Of a DNA stretch of 64,000 bases, positions 26,010-36,482 are shown piece by piece. The stretch's first letter is position 1; each line of letters begins with the position of its first letter. This stretch comes from CAWAVN01 sp963844315. GTDB lineage: Bacteria > Planctomycetota > Planctomycetia > Planctomycetales > Planctomycetaceae. Under the pieces are notes generated by a model. That model did no database searches. It had not been told where the DNA came from and worked only from the letters and a program-made list of their open reading frames with translations. The DNA lies in assembly GCA_963844315.1 (NCBI GenBank), contig CAWJOC010000017.1:248001-312000 (forward strand). The letters run 5' to 3'. The translations under genes were made by a program, and so were the position numbers.

Positions 26010-26240
26010 ATGGTCGAACACTTGTCGCAAAATTCCGCGGATGATTCCGAATACGAAGAAATTTCTTACGAAGAAGTGGACCGGGTGTGCGCCGCCCTCG
26101 AAGAATTGCGGGAAGCGGTGGAAAGCCTGAACATCCAAGTCTATTTGGATGAGGCCATCCTGAACGTGTACAACCTGGTCTACGATGAAGCAGCGGATGA
26201 CGATGACCAAAACATCCTGCCGTTCTCCGAAGCCGCGTAA
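26010..26240 (+). CDS. Small acidic protein of unknown function
   Basis: 76 aa from ATG 26010 with GGAAGGA 8 nt upstream. Very acidic and helical (SEYEEISYEEVDRVCAAL, EAADDDDQN). No motif recognised. It is followed 30 bp later by a strong intrinsic terminator, which supports a real transcript, possibly shared with the small gene at 25698. Confidence 0.65.
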   Translation: MVEHLSQNSADDSEYEEISYEEVDRVCAALEELREAVESLNIQVYLDEAILNVYNLVYDEAADDDDQNILPFSEAA

Positions 26241-26270
26241 TTTGGACTCCGAAACATTCCCCGCAGCCCA

Positions 26271-26307
26271 ACCTCCGAGCGGCCTATGCCGTTCGGAGGT
26301 TTTTTTG
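26271..26307 (+). terminator. Intrinsic terminator
   Basis: Stem ACCTCCGAGCGGC with GCCGTTCGGAGGT (one G-T pair), 4-nt loop, followed by seven T. It ends the small acidic gene and separates it from the convergent cytochrome gene. Confidence 0.9.
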
Positions 26308-26369
26308 GTGAGTTTCGGTTTTCGAGTTCAGGTGACTCTGACGAACCACTCTCACCGAAAACTCGACAA

Positions 26370-28273
26370 CTACCTCACCCCTTCCAAGAATGCCAGGATC
26401 TCCAGGACTTCCTCCTTGGTGAAGCGGTCGAGCAGGGCTTTGGGCATCATGGATTTGGAGGCTTTCACCATCTCTTCGATTTGAGACCGAGGGATGATGC
26501 TGGGCGGGGCTTCGGGGTTGATGAGCAGGCTGATGGAGTCTTTGTCCTCGGCAGTCACGATGCCGGTGAGGGGCAAGCCGTCCGTGGTGAGGACGACCTG
26601 CACCGCGTACTTGGGTTCGATGCGATGCGAGGGGTCGAGAATCTCCCGCAAGATGCCTTGCCGGTCGCCTTTCCAGCGTTTGAAGACATCGCCAAGTTCG
26701 GGGCCGACTTTCCCGCCAACGCCTTTGATCGGATGGCATTGGGCGCAGGTGGCTTCCTTGAAGAGCTTCGCTCCAATCTCCGGCGACCGGCCTTCGAGGG
26801 CCGAGGTCAATTCGCCTTGAAAATCCTCCATCGTCCATGCCTTGACGAATTCCCGATTGCTGCCGATGGGGTCTTTGGGCTTGGTTGGGTTTTTCTGCCA
26901 GGCGTCCAAGTCCTCCACGACGATCATCACGCCGTACATCCGCATCCAATGCCGGGGGAAGGTGCAGACGTAGGGATATTCGCCCGGCTGTTTGGCGCGG
27001 TGAACGTGAGCCGTTCCAATTGCCCGACCTGCACCATGCCGGTGGCGTACTTGACCTTCTCGGACTTGGGCACGTAGGGTTTGCCTTCAAATCCCGGACT
27101 TGGTCCCAACACCGCCCCGGCTTCGGCGACTTCCTGCAGCGCCCCGGCCTCCGTGATGACCAGATTGTGCGGCATCAAGTCGTCGTTCTTCAAAACGACC
27201 TGCACGGGCCGGCCCGCTTCCACCGCGAAGTACGGCGTGTCGTACCGCATCTCTTCTTCAATGGTCCGAATCTGCACCACGCGGCACCGTCACGGCCCTT
27301 AAGCGTTCGCGATAACTCCGCGTGATCTCCGCCGGTAGGCTGGCGAGTAAGTTGATCGGCCAGTTGCATGGCGTTCAAAAACTCCGGCGTGGTCCGCTCC
27401 GCCGCCGGCGTAGTCTCGGCATGTTCTACTAGTACCTTTGCCAAGGCCGATGCCGCTTCCTGTGGAGCGATCCTTTGGCGGAATCGTCAGCAGCGTTTTG
27501 ACGGCGGCATCGCGAAATTCACTTTGGGAAACCAACGGAGCCAGTCGCCCGAAAGTCTCGGCAAGATTTGCGGGGATGTGTGCCAAGCCTTCAATCGCTT
27601 TCCTTCGGACTTCGGCAGGTTGCGATTCCGCCAGGAGCGCGGAAACAGGCGGCCAAAGTTCCGCGCGGATTTTGGGCGAAGGAACCAAAGCCACGGCGGC
27701 GAGCCAATCCAATGTCGCGTCCTTCGATTGGGCCGGGAGTGAAGTTTCCCCGGCGACAACCAAACCGGCATAACCAATCGGACGAAGCAAGGCGTTGTCG
27801 GATTTCGCCGCGACTTCAAAGGCGGATTTCTTAGCCGCCAAGTCCTGCATGGGCGAAGACAGCAGCATCGCCGCGAGTTGGGCGCTCGTCCGCTGGTCTT
27901 GCCGGTTCTTGGCATCCAGGGTTCCCAGGGCCGCGAGAAGTTCCGTGACCGCATCGGATTTGTTGATCGTGGTCAGCCCAAAGAGGGCCTCATCCCGGTC
28001 CTGCCGAGCCATCCCCGCCCGCGTGAGAATCGCCTGGTAAACCGGAGCATATTTCGGATCGTCCGTTTTCCGCTCCACCAAGAGCAACCGCTCGTTGTCC
28101 AACCGGTTCAGTTGGAACCGCACAATGCGCGGACTTTTATCCAAAAACACCTTGGGCGGCTCGACGGCTTGGGAGGGTTCCGTCCCTTGTTGTTGCTCAT
28201 GGGTTTGGGCGGAAAGATTGATATAACAACTCAACAACAATCCAAAAGTAAGCAAAGCAAAAAATCGTTTCAT
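26370..28273 (-). CDS. HEAT / azurin-like / cytochrome c protein (frameshifted)
   Basis: ATG at 28273 gives a signal peptide (FALLTFGLLLSCYINLSA) and a HEAT-rich domain to about 27480. Further on, in shifted frames, come an azurin/plastocyanin-like domain (VVLKNDDLMPHNLVITEAG, then YPYVCTFPRHWMRMYG with the Cu-type Cys, His and Met) and a cytochrome c domain with CAQCH and a distal MMPK Met, ending at 26370. Apparent shifts lie at about 27470, 27290 and 26970. Joined length is about 630 aa. Such azurin plus heme modules form the C-terminus of very long PVC-type PQQ-propeller proteins; here the gene has its own signal peptide and lies 141 bp after the propeller gene. Likely a periplasmic electron acceptor for it. 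Confidence 0.8.
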
Positions 28274-28314
28274 AGCCTATGGTCAAATTGAATGAAGTAA
28301 TAGATTTCAAGAGT

Positions 28315-28409
28315 GACTCGCACAAAGGCACGAAGGCACAAAGAACGGCAAACTTAGCTCTGCTTCACAAGGATTTTTCTTCGTGCCTTTGTGCCTTCGT
28401 GTGAGTCAA
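28315..28409. repeat. Inverted GGCACGAAGGCACAAAG repeat
   Basis: Arms GACTCGCACAAAGGCACGAA and (reverse) GACTCACACGAAGGCACAAA face each other between the propeller gene and the cytochrome gene. A single arm of the same sequence recurs at about 58560-58585, by the 3' end of ileS. Confidence 0.65.
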
Positions 28410-28414
28410 TGAAT

Positions 28415-31100
28415 TCACTCGGTCATCTCCAATTGCCGCATCGTTTCTTCCAGCGTGTATTCCAGCCATTTGTCGGTGTCGTGGTTCAGGACTTCCAAGG
28501 CGAGTTCCACGGCGGAGTCGCCTTTGAGGAAGCTTAAAGCCCGCACCGCTTCCACGCGGACGCGGCCCTGTTCATCGTTAATCATGGGTTTAAGCATCGC
28601 CAAAGGGTCTTCCACTTGGTCGAGCCAGAAGGACAAGACCCGGACGCCCGCAGCGCGGACGCGGTAGTCCTTGGCTTTTAGCACGCGGTCCAAGAGTTCC
28701 CGATTGACGTGGTTATGGGTCTGGCAGATCCACGAGAGCTTCAAGCAGATGGTGTTCGTGGTCCTTGTCGCCGGGCGAGAGGGATTCCACCCACTTTTCC
28801 ACGGCGGCGATGACTTCTTTGGTGTCTCGCTCGGCGAGTTCCCTGCGGGCGCGGTAGCGGGTGCGGTCTTCGTAGGCTTTGAGGAGGTCCAACAGGGCGG
28901 GGATCGGTTCGCCCGCGATTTTGGGCGGCGTGACCAAAGGCCGGCTGGGATAAGTCACCCGCCAGATGCGGCCGTGGACGTGGTCGCGATTGGGTTCGCG
29001 GAGGTTGTGCTGCAAGTGGCCGATCAAGGCGTTGTGCCAATCGACGATATACAGCGAACCATCGGGAGCGAATTGCAAATCAATCGGGCGGAAGTTGCCA
29101 TCGTCGCAAAGCAGCAGTGGCGTTTTTTCCTTGCCGACGAAACCGGAGCCATCATCGGCGATGGAAAACTGATGCACCGCCCGCTCGCCGATGACGTTGG
29201 TCAAGAGAAAATCGCCTTGAGCTTCTTCGGGAAAATGCCGGCTGGAAACCAGCTCGCACCCCGCCGAGGGGCGGATGCGCTGCGGATAAAACGTGGGATA
29301 GGCGAGCCTTCCGCGCTTCTCTGCCTTTTTGAATTTGTTGACCCGGTCGCCCTGCGAACCGCCCACGTGCTTGTTGGGGTAATCCAGTTTGCCGGTAATC
29401 GGCGTGGCCCAATAGCTGTAGCCGGGGGAAGCATCGGCGATGAAGTCTTGCCCAAAGCGGTCAAACACGTGGCCCCAGGGATTGGAGAACGCGAAGTTCA
29501 CGAACGCGCTGAATTTTTCCGTGCGGGGATCGTATCGCCAGATGCCCGCTTCGTGCATGCGGGTGAGGCCATAAGGACTTTCGACCTGCGAGAACTTGAA
29601 CGTGCCTTCTTGAAAATACAGCCCGCCATCCGGTCCCCATTCAAACGCCGCCAGGCCATGATGCGAGTCGGCGGAATCGAAGCCCACAAGCTGCCGGACT
29701 TTCACATCCGCCTTGTCATCGCCATTGGTGTCCTTGAGGAACAAAATGTCCGGCTGCTGGGCGACGTAGACGCCGCCCCGTCCGATTTCAAAACCCGTCG
29801 GCTGGTGCAATCCATCGGCGAAGGTGATGCACTTATCGGCTTTGCCATCGCCGTTGTGATCTTCCAGGATCAACACCTTATCGGCCAAAGGCGTCTTGGG
29901 TTGCCAGTGCGGATAGGAAGGCATCGTCGTAACCCACAAGCGGCCTTTGTTGTCGAAGTTCAAGGCCACCGGATTGGAAAGCTCCGGGAAATCCTCTTCG
30001 GAAGCGACGAGTTGGATTTCATAGCCGGGGGCCATCTTGAACAGCTTTTGCTGCTCCTCGCCTTTGAGGTATTCGAGCGTTCCGAGCTTGCCCGCTTTCT
30101 GGTTGGGATCATTGGCAACGCCCACGTTGGTTTTGGGCGTGATGAAAGGCAGCGTGTTCGAGTCATCCACCTTTTCAGGAATGGGCTTTCCTTGAGCCAG
30201 CGCCCAGATTCGTTGGTCGCGGTTGGCGGCCATTTGATCGAGAATCGCCCGCTCGCGCTCCATCACGTCGGTGTTGTCGTAGGTTCCATCCGACCCCGCC
30301 TTGCCGCGCGCTCCGTAGATCGAATACCCATTCACCGCCCGGTAGCGGTGCCACCAGTGGAAGTTCTTGTCCGCGATGGCCTGCTTCAATTTCAGATCAA
30401 ACTCCGGATGTTTGCCATCGAACAATTCTTGCATCAAAATCGGAGCCAACGCTTGATAGCCCGCATCGTTCAAATGTGCCCCATTGAGCGTGAGTTGCTC
30501 CTTGGTTTTCTCGAAGAGTTCCCGCGTCGGATGAAACACATCCACGAACCCCGCCTTGGTTTTCTCGGCGGCTTCTTTAAGCGCATTTGTGTAAAGCTCC
30601 AGGTTTTTGTTTTGTTCCTCACCTGTCGGCAGATTGGGGTTCTGGGTGTTCTCGAAGGCAATCGGCGAAACCAGCACCACGCGCGGGTTTTCTTTCCCGT
30701 TGTACTTTTGGTTTTTCGTATGTTCGACGAGGCGGATCATGTCCTCGCGAAACTTGTTCACGCCTTGTTCGCCATCAAAGGATTCGTTGAAGCCGAAGAA
30801 ATACAGCACCACGCTGGCTTGGGAGTGCTTTAGGTGCGCATCCGGCTCGCCGAAGTTTTCGGAGCGAATCCGCTCGAACGGCTCATCGCCGGGGAAGCAC
30901 AGATTGCGGACGACCAATTCCTTATCGGGAAACTGCTTGTATAGCAGCGTCTCCCAATAATTGTGATGCTGCATCCGTTCGCCCAGGGCATTCCCCACCA
31001 GGCAAATGCGGTCGCCCGGCTTTAAGGACAACTCTTGGGCTTGTAGAAATGCGGGAACGAACACCATCCCCAAAACAATGAGCGTGAGTTTTCGAATCAT
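28415..31100 (-). CDS. GDSL/SGNH hydrolase - PQQ-like propeller - HEAT protein (one frameshift)
   Basis: From 31100: signal peptide (IVLGMVFVPAFLQA); an SGNH-hydrolase domain, about 25-240 (GDRICLVGNALGERM, FFGFNES, HLNDAGYQALAP), where the Gly and Asn blocks and the DxxH-like site are visible but the nucleophilic Ser position reads N/G, so activity is doubtful; a PVC-type sugar-dehydrogenase-like beta-propeller, about 350-720 (NFDNKGRLWVTTMPSYPHW, EWGPDGGLYF, QFAPDGSLYIVDW); and C-terminal HEAT repeats. A frameshift near 28740 separates the last 100 residues (stop 28415). Joined length about 895 aa. Periplasmic. Together with the next gene it would make the complete propeller-HEAT-azurin-heme set that many planctomycetes encode as one polypeptide. 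Confidence 0.85.
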
Positions 31101-31200
31101 ATCGCTGCCATCTGGTCAAAGGGTCAAAAACAGGGGTCAAGGGGCAGAGAGAACCGCTCCGGCGGGCTTCTCTCTCAACGTAAAACCAATCCCTTGGTCA

Positions 31201-32011
31201 TTATCGCTGGATCTCGTCCTCAGCGACAGGCGTGAGCATCGGCAGCGGGATGTAGAATTTCAGGTATCGCTGCCCATCGGTATAAGTCTCCCCCGCGCGA
31301 TCGGGGACGAGGACCGTGGCGCGTTTGGTCACGCGGTTGACCACGCCGACGTAACGCCGGCCTTCAAACGTGAACTTCACCCGTTGGCCGGGCCGGATGC
31401 CGTATTTCGCGTGGGCGATTTCGCGCGGCGTGATCAACTGGTGCGTATTCTGCAAATGCCCGAACAAGCGATGGGCGATGGAGCGGAAGCGGTCGGCGGA
31501 GCAACTCGAATGGTCCCACACGAGCATCTCGATGAGGTGCAGCATTTCGTGCTCGAAGATCCGCTGGATGCCTCCAAGCGATCGCGGCAGGAAACCCCGC
31601 TGACCGTGATGGGCCGGACTTCCTCGTTGAAGGTTTCAAAGAGCAGCGTGGTGGAGATGGCGATTTCATAATCGGCGTTTCGCGTTGTCCGGTGCCTGGA
31701 CCGCCTTTGGGTCGTCTTTCCCGCGGCGCTCGTCATGCGGGGGACAACCGGAAACGCAGCGTATTGCTGGCCGATGTGAGTTCGCCGCACTGTCCCTCGA
31801 AGAAGGCCCGGTCGTATTTCTCGAACATGCGTTTGAGGTCGGCCGTTTCGATGGATGTGAAGTTGCCCTGTTTCAGGTAGCGGGATTCCGCCAGCATGTC
31901 GCGGTAGATGGCCTCGGTGCGGGCCGCGATTTCCTGAGGCTCCAACCGCGACGTTTGCAGCAAACGGTAGAATTTGTTCTGCGGAATTGACAGGGCGGCT
32001 TCAAAAGTCAT
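31201..32011 (-). CDS. SprT-like zinc metalloprotease (two apparent frameshifts)
   Basis: Start ATG 32011 (GGAAGGGA upstream). The first frame gives helices and KYDRAFFEGQCGELTSASN to about 31740; the second (about 31735-31560) gives RNADYEIAISTTLLFETF; the third gives the zinc site EHEMLHLIEMLVWDHSS (HExxH) and continues to 31201 with a beta-rich tail. Joined, about 268 aa. SprT/Spartan domains are zinc proteases; bacterial members are poorly characterised, while the eukaryotic Spartan cuts DNA-protein crosslinks. The tail (RPGQRVKFTFEGRRYVGVVN) resembles a small SH3-like barrel. No operon partner. Confidence 0.75.
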
Positions 32012-32243
32012 GCGATTCCCTTCCAGGCGAAACAAGCAGAATCATTCAACATCCTCCCCTGGGGTTTGTTGTCTCAACGTCATCCTAACGCGGATCGTAT
32101 CCGGATGCACGAAAAATCCAAGTCCCCCGGCGGGTCTTCTTTATCCGTCGCAATCTCGCGCGGAATGACATTCGCTTTCCACTCAGGTATTCTGTGAAGT
32201 CAGCGCGGACTTCTTTCCCTCTCGCCTCTTTTGGAGAGCTTCC

Positions 32244-33449
32244 ATGAAACCCTTTGCCTACTGTTTGGGATTTTTGGCCTTGGCTTTTCTCGCGGTGATA
32301 CACAGTCTCTCGGGCAGAGCGAACTTCAACTTCCAAGAGACGTCGCTGCCCGGCGCAAGAGCCGAGATTGATGCGGCCCGCTATTCCAGCCTGCAAGCCG
32401 CGCTCGATGCTCTGCCCGAAGAAGGCGGCATCGTCAAGTTGCCCGCGGGCACGTTCGAGATTGATAAGCCCCTGGTCCTCAGCCGGGGCGATGTGCTTTT
32501 GACGGGATCCGGGACGGCGACGCACATCAAGAACATCAATCAAGAAGGCCAGCCCGCGCTCGTGATCGAACATCCCAAAGGCGACAAGGCGGCGAACAAC
32601 GAACGGCTGTGGCGAATCCAACTCGCGAACTTCCGCATCACCGGCAACGAAAACAGCGGTAATGGCATTGTGGCGAAGAAAATTAACGAGTTTCATCTCC
32701 AAGGCGTCACAGTCAGTTATCACGGGCATGATGGCATTGTCCTCGATCAATGCTACGAAGACCCGCGCGTGATTGGATGCCTTATCACCTACAACAAACA
32801 CACGGGTCTGAATCTGATGGGCTGCCACGACATTGTCGTTTCAAGCAACCAGTTCGAGGAAAACTGGGATGCCCTGCATTGCTTCGATGGGTTTAACCTC
32901 TGCATGACCGGCAATTGCCTGGACGACCATTTGGGACATGGCGTGGTGATCGAGAACACCTACGGTTCGGTGGTGTCAAGCAACATGATCGAAGAGTGCA
33001 AAGGCCACGCGGTCATCATGGGCCGCGATTGTTACGGCAATACCGTAAGCGCCAACGTCATCGCCCATAACGGCGGCGGAGTGGAACTCCTCGATGCCCA
33101 CGGCTGCGCCGTTTCCGCCAATACTTTCACCATCAACAATGCCTTCGGTGTGCGCGTGTCGGCGGATAGCGGGCGGATCACATTGACCGGCAACAATTTC
33201 TCGAACAGTTACCTCGGCGATGGTAAAGTCAAACGGGCCACCAACGACCTGAACGCCGGTGGTTTGCAGTTGGAAGGCACAACCGATGTGGCCGTTGTAG
33301 GCAACGTGTTTTCGGGCGTCAAACCCAAAGCCATCGAAGCTCAAGGCGATCAAAGCCAACGGGTGAACTTCAGTCAGAACGTTCTCACCGATGTCGAAAG
33401 CGACCACGGACAATTGCGAGAATCGCTGACCACGGGGAATTTGGAATAA
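32244..33449 (+). CDS. Secreted right-handed beta-helix (pectate-lyase-like) protein
   Basis: 401 aa with a signal peptide (FLALAFLAVIHSLSGRA). From residue 50 on there are regular coil repeats rich in N, G and V (SGNGIVAKKINEFHLQGV, VVSSNMIEECKGHAVIMG), the parallel beta-helix pattern of pectate lyase 3, NosD and carbohydrate-binding families. It opens with YSSLQAALDALPEEGGIVKL, the usual start of pectate-lyase-superfamily proteins. Catalytic residues cannot be placed. The next gene, a sodium:solute symporter, begins 1 bp after its stop, so the pair likely degrades or binds a polysaccharide and imports a product. Confidence 0.88.
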   Translation: MKPFAYCLGFLALAFLAVIHSLSGRANFNFQETSLPGARAEIDAARYSSLQAALDALPEEGGIVKLPAGTFEIDKPLVLSRGDVLLTGSGTATHIKNINQEGQPALVIEHPKGDKAANNERLWRIQLANFRITGNENSGNGIVAKKINEFHLQGVTVSYHGHDGIVLDQCYEDPRVIGCLITYNKHTGLNLMGCHDIVVSSNQFEENWDALHCFDGFNLCMTGNCLDDHLGHGVVIENTYGSVVSSNMIEECKGHAVIMGRDCYGNTVSANVIAHNGGGVELLDAHGCAVSANTFTINNAFGVRVSADSGRITLTGNNFSNSYLGDGKVKRATNDLNAGGLQLEGTTDVAVVGNVFSGVKPKAIEAQGDQSQRVNFSQNVLTDVESDHGQLRESLTTGNLE

Positions 33450-33450
33450 C

Positions 33451-35028
33451 ATGCAACGACTCGATTATTTCGATTACAGCGTCATCGCGGTTTACATGCT
33501 CGTGACGATTGCGCTGGGGCTTTGGATCAGCCGGCGGATTCATGGGGGCCGCGATTTTTTTCTCGCGGGCCGAAGCCTGCCTTGGTGGGCGGTGGGCATG
33601 TCGCTGGTCGCGACCGACATCGGCGGCGTGGACATTGTGGGCGTCGGCGGGCAGTCGTATGCCTATGGGCTGGTGATGGGAAACTTTGAATGGATCGGCT
33701 GCATTCCCGCGATGATCCTGGCCGCGTTCTTGTTCATCCCGCACTTCTGGCGGTGCGGCGTCACCACCATTCCCGAGTTTTTGGAAAAGCGGTTTAACGC
33801 CGGGGTGCGCTCTGCTTTGGCCGCGTGCTGGCTCGTGTTCATGGCGTGCAATCTCGGCGTGATGCTCCTTGTCTCCGCCAACATGTTGAATGAAGTCCTT
33901 GGTTGGGACATCGCATTTTCGATTTGGATGACCGCGGCCGTTGTCGGCCTGTATACGGTGTCCGGCGGATTGGCGGCGGTGGTCTATACCGATTTGATGC
34001 AAGGGACTGTCATGATCGGCGGATGCCTGGCCATTGTCTTATTCGGTTTGGCGGACATCGGAGGGATTGATGCGCTTCAAGAGGGTTTGCGCGAAGTTGA
34101 GCAAGCCCAACAAGCGAATCCCGAAGTCGCCGATGCCACCCGTCCGCAGCATCTCAAACTCATCTTGCCCGTCGATACCGCAACGCCATATCCCTGGACG
34201 GGGATTTTATTCGGCCTGGCCTTGATTCTCAGCCCCGCCTATTGGATCGGCAATCAGGCCATCGTGCAAAGAACGTTGGGAGCCAAGTCGGAGTTCGAAG
34301 CCAAGGCCGCGTATGTCTGGGGCGCGATTTTGAAGACGTTGATCCCTCTCATCATCGCCGTGCCGGGGCTGATTGCACTAGTGAAGTTTCCCGGTTTGAC
34401 AGGCCCCGAGACCGACAGGGCCTTGCCCCGTTTGGTGTCCGAGCTATTGCCCAGCGGGATGAGGGGATTATTCGTGGCGGCGTTCATGGCGGCCTTGATG
34501 TCCAGCGTGGATTCCTATCTCAATGCCGCCGCCACGATTTTCACGCATGACTTCTATCTCAGGTTCATTCGCCCAACGGCGGATGACTTGAAGCTTTTGA
34601 GGATTGGCCGCTTGACCACGGTCATCCTCCTGGGCTGGGCGATTGCGTTCGCGTTTCAATTGGCGAAGTTGGACAAAGGGATTTATACGATCTTTCAAAC
34701 CATGATGGCGATCTTCCAAGGCCCGGCCCTCGCCGTGTTGATGATGGGCCTGTTATGGAAACGGGCCACGGGACCGGCGGCGATGGCGGGCTTTCTCGCG
34801 GGAGTGACTGCCGCGATCTTTTTGTACCTGACGACGTGGGAATCGTTTCTGAACCGCCTCGGCTGGCAACCGCTCTTTCAAGTCAAAGAGCCGTTCTTAT
34901 ACTTTTCCGTCTGGGCGTTTCTGGTGGCAATGAGCGTGGTTGTCACTTTGAGCTTTTTCACCAAGCCCGACCCATTGGAAAAACAAGCCTTCGTGATCTC
35001 CCGATCCTCCAAGAAAGTCCGCCCATGA
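33451..35028 (+). CDS. Sodium:solute symporter (SSS family)
   Basis: 525 aa with about 13 membrane helices. Family landmarks are the N-terminal DYSVIAVYMLVTIALGLWIS, the RDFFLAGRSLPWWAVGMS loop, the sodium site region around TDIGGVDIVGVGG, and FVAAFMAALMSSVDSYLNAA. It would couple Na+ entry to uptake of a sugar or organic acid; the solute cannot be told. Starts 1 bp after the beta-helix gene and overlaps the next small gene by 4 bp: a three-gene operon. Confidence 0.92.
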   Translation: MQRLDYFDYSVIAVYMLVTIALGLWISRRIHGGRDFFLAGRSLPWWAVGMSLVATDIGGVDIVGVGGQSYAYGLVMGNFEWIGCIPAMILAAFLFIPHFWRCGVTTIPEFLEKRFNAGVRSALAACWLVFMACNLGVMLLVSANMLNEVLGWDIAFSIWMTAAVVGLYTVSGGLAAVVYTDLMQGTVMIGGCLAIVLFGLADIGGIDALQEGLREVEQAQQANPEVADATRPQHLKLILPVDTATPYPWTGILFGLALILSPAYWIGNQAIVQRTLGAKSEFEAKAAYVWGAILKTLIPLIIAVPGLIALVKFPGLTGPETDRALPRLVSELLPSGMRGLFVAAFMAALMSSVDSYLNAAATIFTHDFYLRFIRPTADDLKLLRIGRLTTVILLGWAIAFAFQLAKLDKGIYTIFQTMMAIFQGPALAVLMMGLLWKRATGPAAMAGFLAGVTAAIFLYLTTWESFLNRLGWQPLFQVKEPFLYFSVWAFLVAMSVVVTLSFFTKPDPLEKQAFVISRSSKKVRP

Positions 35029-35258
35029 CACCGCTGCACTCCATCGGCAACTTCTTTCGCGACCTGCTTCTGAAAGTTCCCTTGGAAGCCGTGCGCGTGG
35101 TGTTTGTGCTTTTGCTGGTCGCACTCTGGATTTGGGTTTTGCGTTTGCCCCGCGCGGAAACCACTCCGGAGGGCCGCGAAAGCCGCTGGGACGAAAACCT
35201 CAAACTCTGGGCCAGCGTGGCCTTGGTGATCCAGATTCTGATTTATAGCCTGGTGTGA
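35025..35258 (+). CDS. Small membrane protein overlapping the symporter
   Basis: 77 aa with two membrane helices (AVRVVFVLLLVALWIWVL and ASVALVIQILIYSLV) joined by a short charged loop. The ATG overlaps the symporter stop (ATGA), so translation is coupled. No family known to me. It may be an accessory subunit of the symporter, as small proteins next to other SSS genes are. Confidence 0.75.
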   Translation: MTPLHSIGNFFRDLLLKVPLEAVRVVFVLLLVALWIWVLRLPRAETTPEGRESRWDENLKLWASVALVIQILIYSLV

Positions 35259-35260
35259 GG

Positions 35261-36289
35261 TTATCGCGTTTCGGCCAGTGCTTCGCTCGTTGGCGGGAAG
35301 TACGCCGGACGAAAGCCCGTCCATTTGTTTCTGCGGGTGGTGGAGAGTTTTCTAGGATGCTCGGCCCGCATGGGTTTTTCGGTGCGGCGGAGATAGCAGG
35401 CTCCGCGGACGGCGGTGTATTGGAGTTTGCTTTCGGATGCGGGCAAATAGCGTTCGAGGGGAGCTTTCTTAGGGAAGTCGCCGGGATGGACGTTCGACTG
35501 TTTGTTGTCCCACCACTTCCAATCGCTGGGCACGCACCATTCGGAGATGTTGCCGACCAAATCCTCGCAGCCATAAGGCGAGCGGACGTTGGCATACTGC
35601 CCCACGGCGGCGGTGTCGGCTTCAAACACATGGGCCAGTTTATAGGGCTTTGCCGGTTTCTTGGCGTAATTCGTGCCAAAGGGCGGCGTTTCGCCCCAGG
35701 GATAAGTCCGGCCATCTTCGCCGCGTGCGGCTTTCTCCCAAAGCCATTCCGTGGGCAATCCCATGCCTGCCCATTGGCAGTAGGCCAGGGCATCAATCAA
35801 GGAAACGAACACCACCGGATGCTTCGGCTTCTTCGCGGGGATCTTGCCGTTTTGCCAATGGGCGAGAAACATCTCGGCGTTGGGGTGGCCTTCCGGCGGC
35901 GTGTAATCGGTGGCTTTCAAAAACTCTTGGAACTGCGCATTGGTCACCGGATGCCGGGCCAGAAAAAAGCCTGCCGACTTCGCCAGCTTTTTGATCGGGC
36001 TGACCAAAAACCAGCCCGCCGGAATCCAGACCATCTCCGAGCCATCCACCGGATTGATCCACGACACATTCTCGCCGCCCATTTCCACCCGCCCGCGCAC
36101 AAGCCCCGCCATCTGCATGGAAACCAGTTCGCGTTCCAGGGCAAAATCCAAGGCGACATCGAAATCCTCTTCCGACGCCGCCCGGCAAAGCGTCTGCCAG
36201 GCCTGGCCCGAAGACTCCTTCCCCAATCCGGCCACCCGTTCCAACTCGGCAAACAAATCGGGACTGGAAAGTGTTTGGAATTCCATCAT
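35261..36289 (-). CDS. Formylglycine-generating-enzyme-like (SUMF1/FGE) domain protein
   Basis: 342 aa, cytoplasmic-looking. Residues 90-330 carry FGE-fold landmarks: EMVWIPAGWFLVSP, FFLARHPVTNAQFQEFL, PVVFVSLIDALAYCQWAGMG and GCEDLVGNISEWCVP. True FGE activates sulfatases by oxidising Cys to formylglycine with two conserved Cys near the C-terminus; these are not clear here, so it may be one of the many non-sulfatase FGE-fold proteins (for example ergothioneine or kinase-linked types). No sulfatase gene lies nearby. It converges with the symporter operon, with only 2 bp between the stops. Confidence 0.85.
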   Translation of the reverse strand: MMEFQTLSSPDLFAELERVAGLGKESSGQAWQTLCRAASEEDFDVALDFALERELVSMQMAGLVRGRVEMGGENVSWINPVDGSEMVWIPAGWFLVSPIKKLAKSAGFFLARHPVTNAQFQEFLKATDYTPPEGHPNAEMFLAHWQNGKIPAKKPKHPVVFVSLIDALAYCQWAGMGLPTEWLWEKAARGEDGRTYPWGETPPFGTNYAKKPAKPYKLAHVFEADTAAVGQYANVRSPYGCEDLVGNISEWCVPSDWKWWDNKQSNVHPGDFPKKAPLERYLPASESKLQYTAVRGACYLRRTEKPMRAEHPRKLSTTRRNKWTGFRPAYFPPTSEALAETR

Positions 36290-36482
36290 CGAACCGGCCT
36301 CAACTCATTCGATCCTCGCGGGTAGGTAGAATTTATCTCCCTGTAGTTTGCGGCGTCGAGATCAGAAATGGAAGCCACGCAATGGAGGTCTGTTTTCCGT
36401 TGGCCGTCATTGCGTTGGTTGTGAACTCGGCAGGCGGAAGCTTTGCCTGGAAAACAAGCCGGCCGAAGCGCCAATAATGCGA

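Noticed and set aside
28671..30833. 720-aa plus-strand ORF
   Set aside because: Antisense shadow of the propeller protein; the minus strand has signal peptide and domain motifs.
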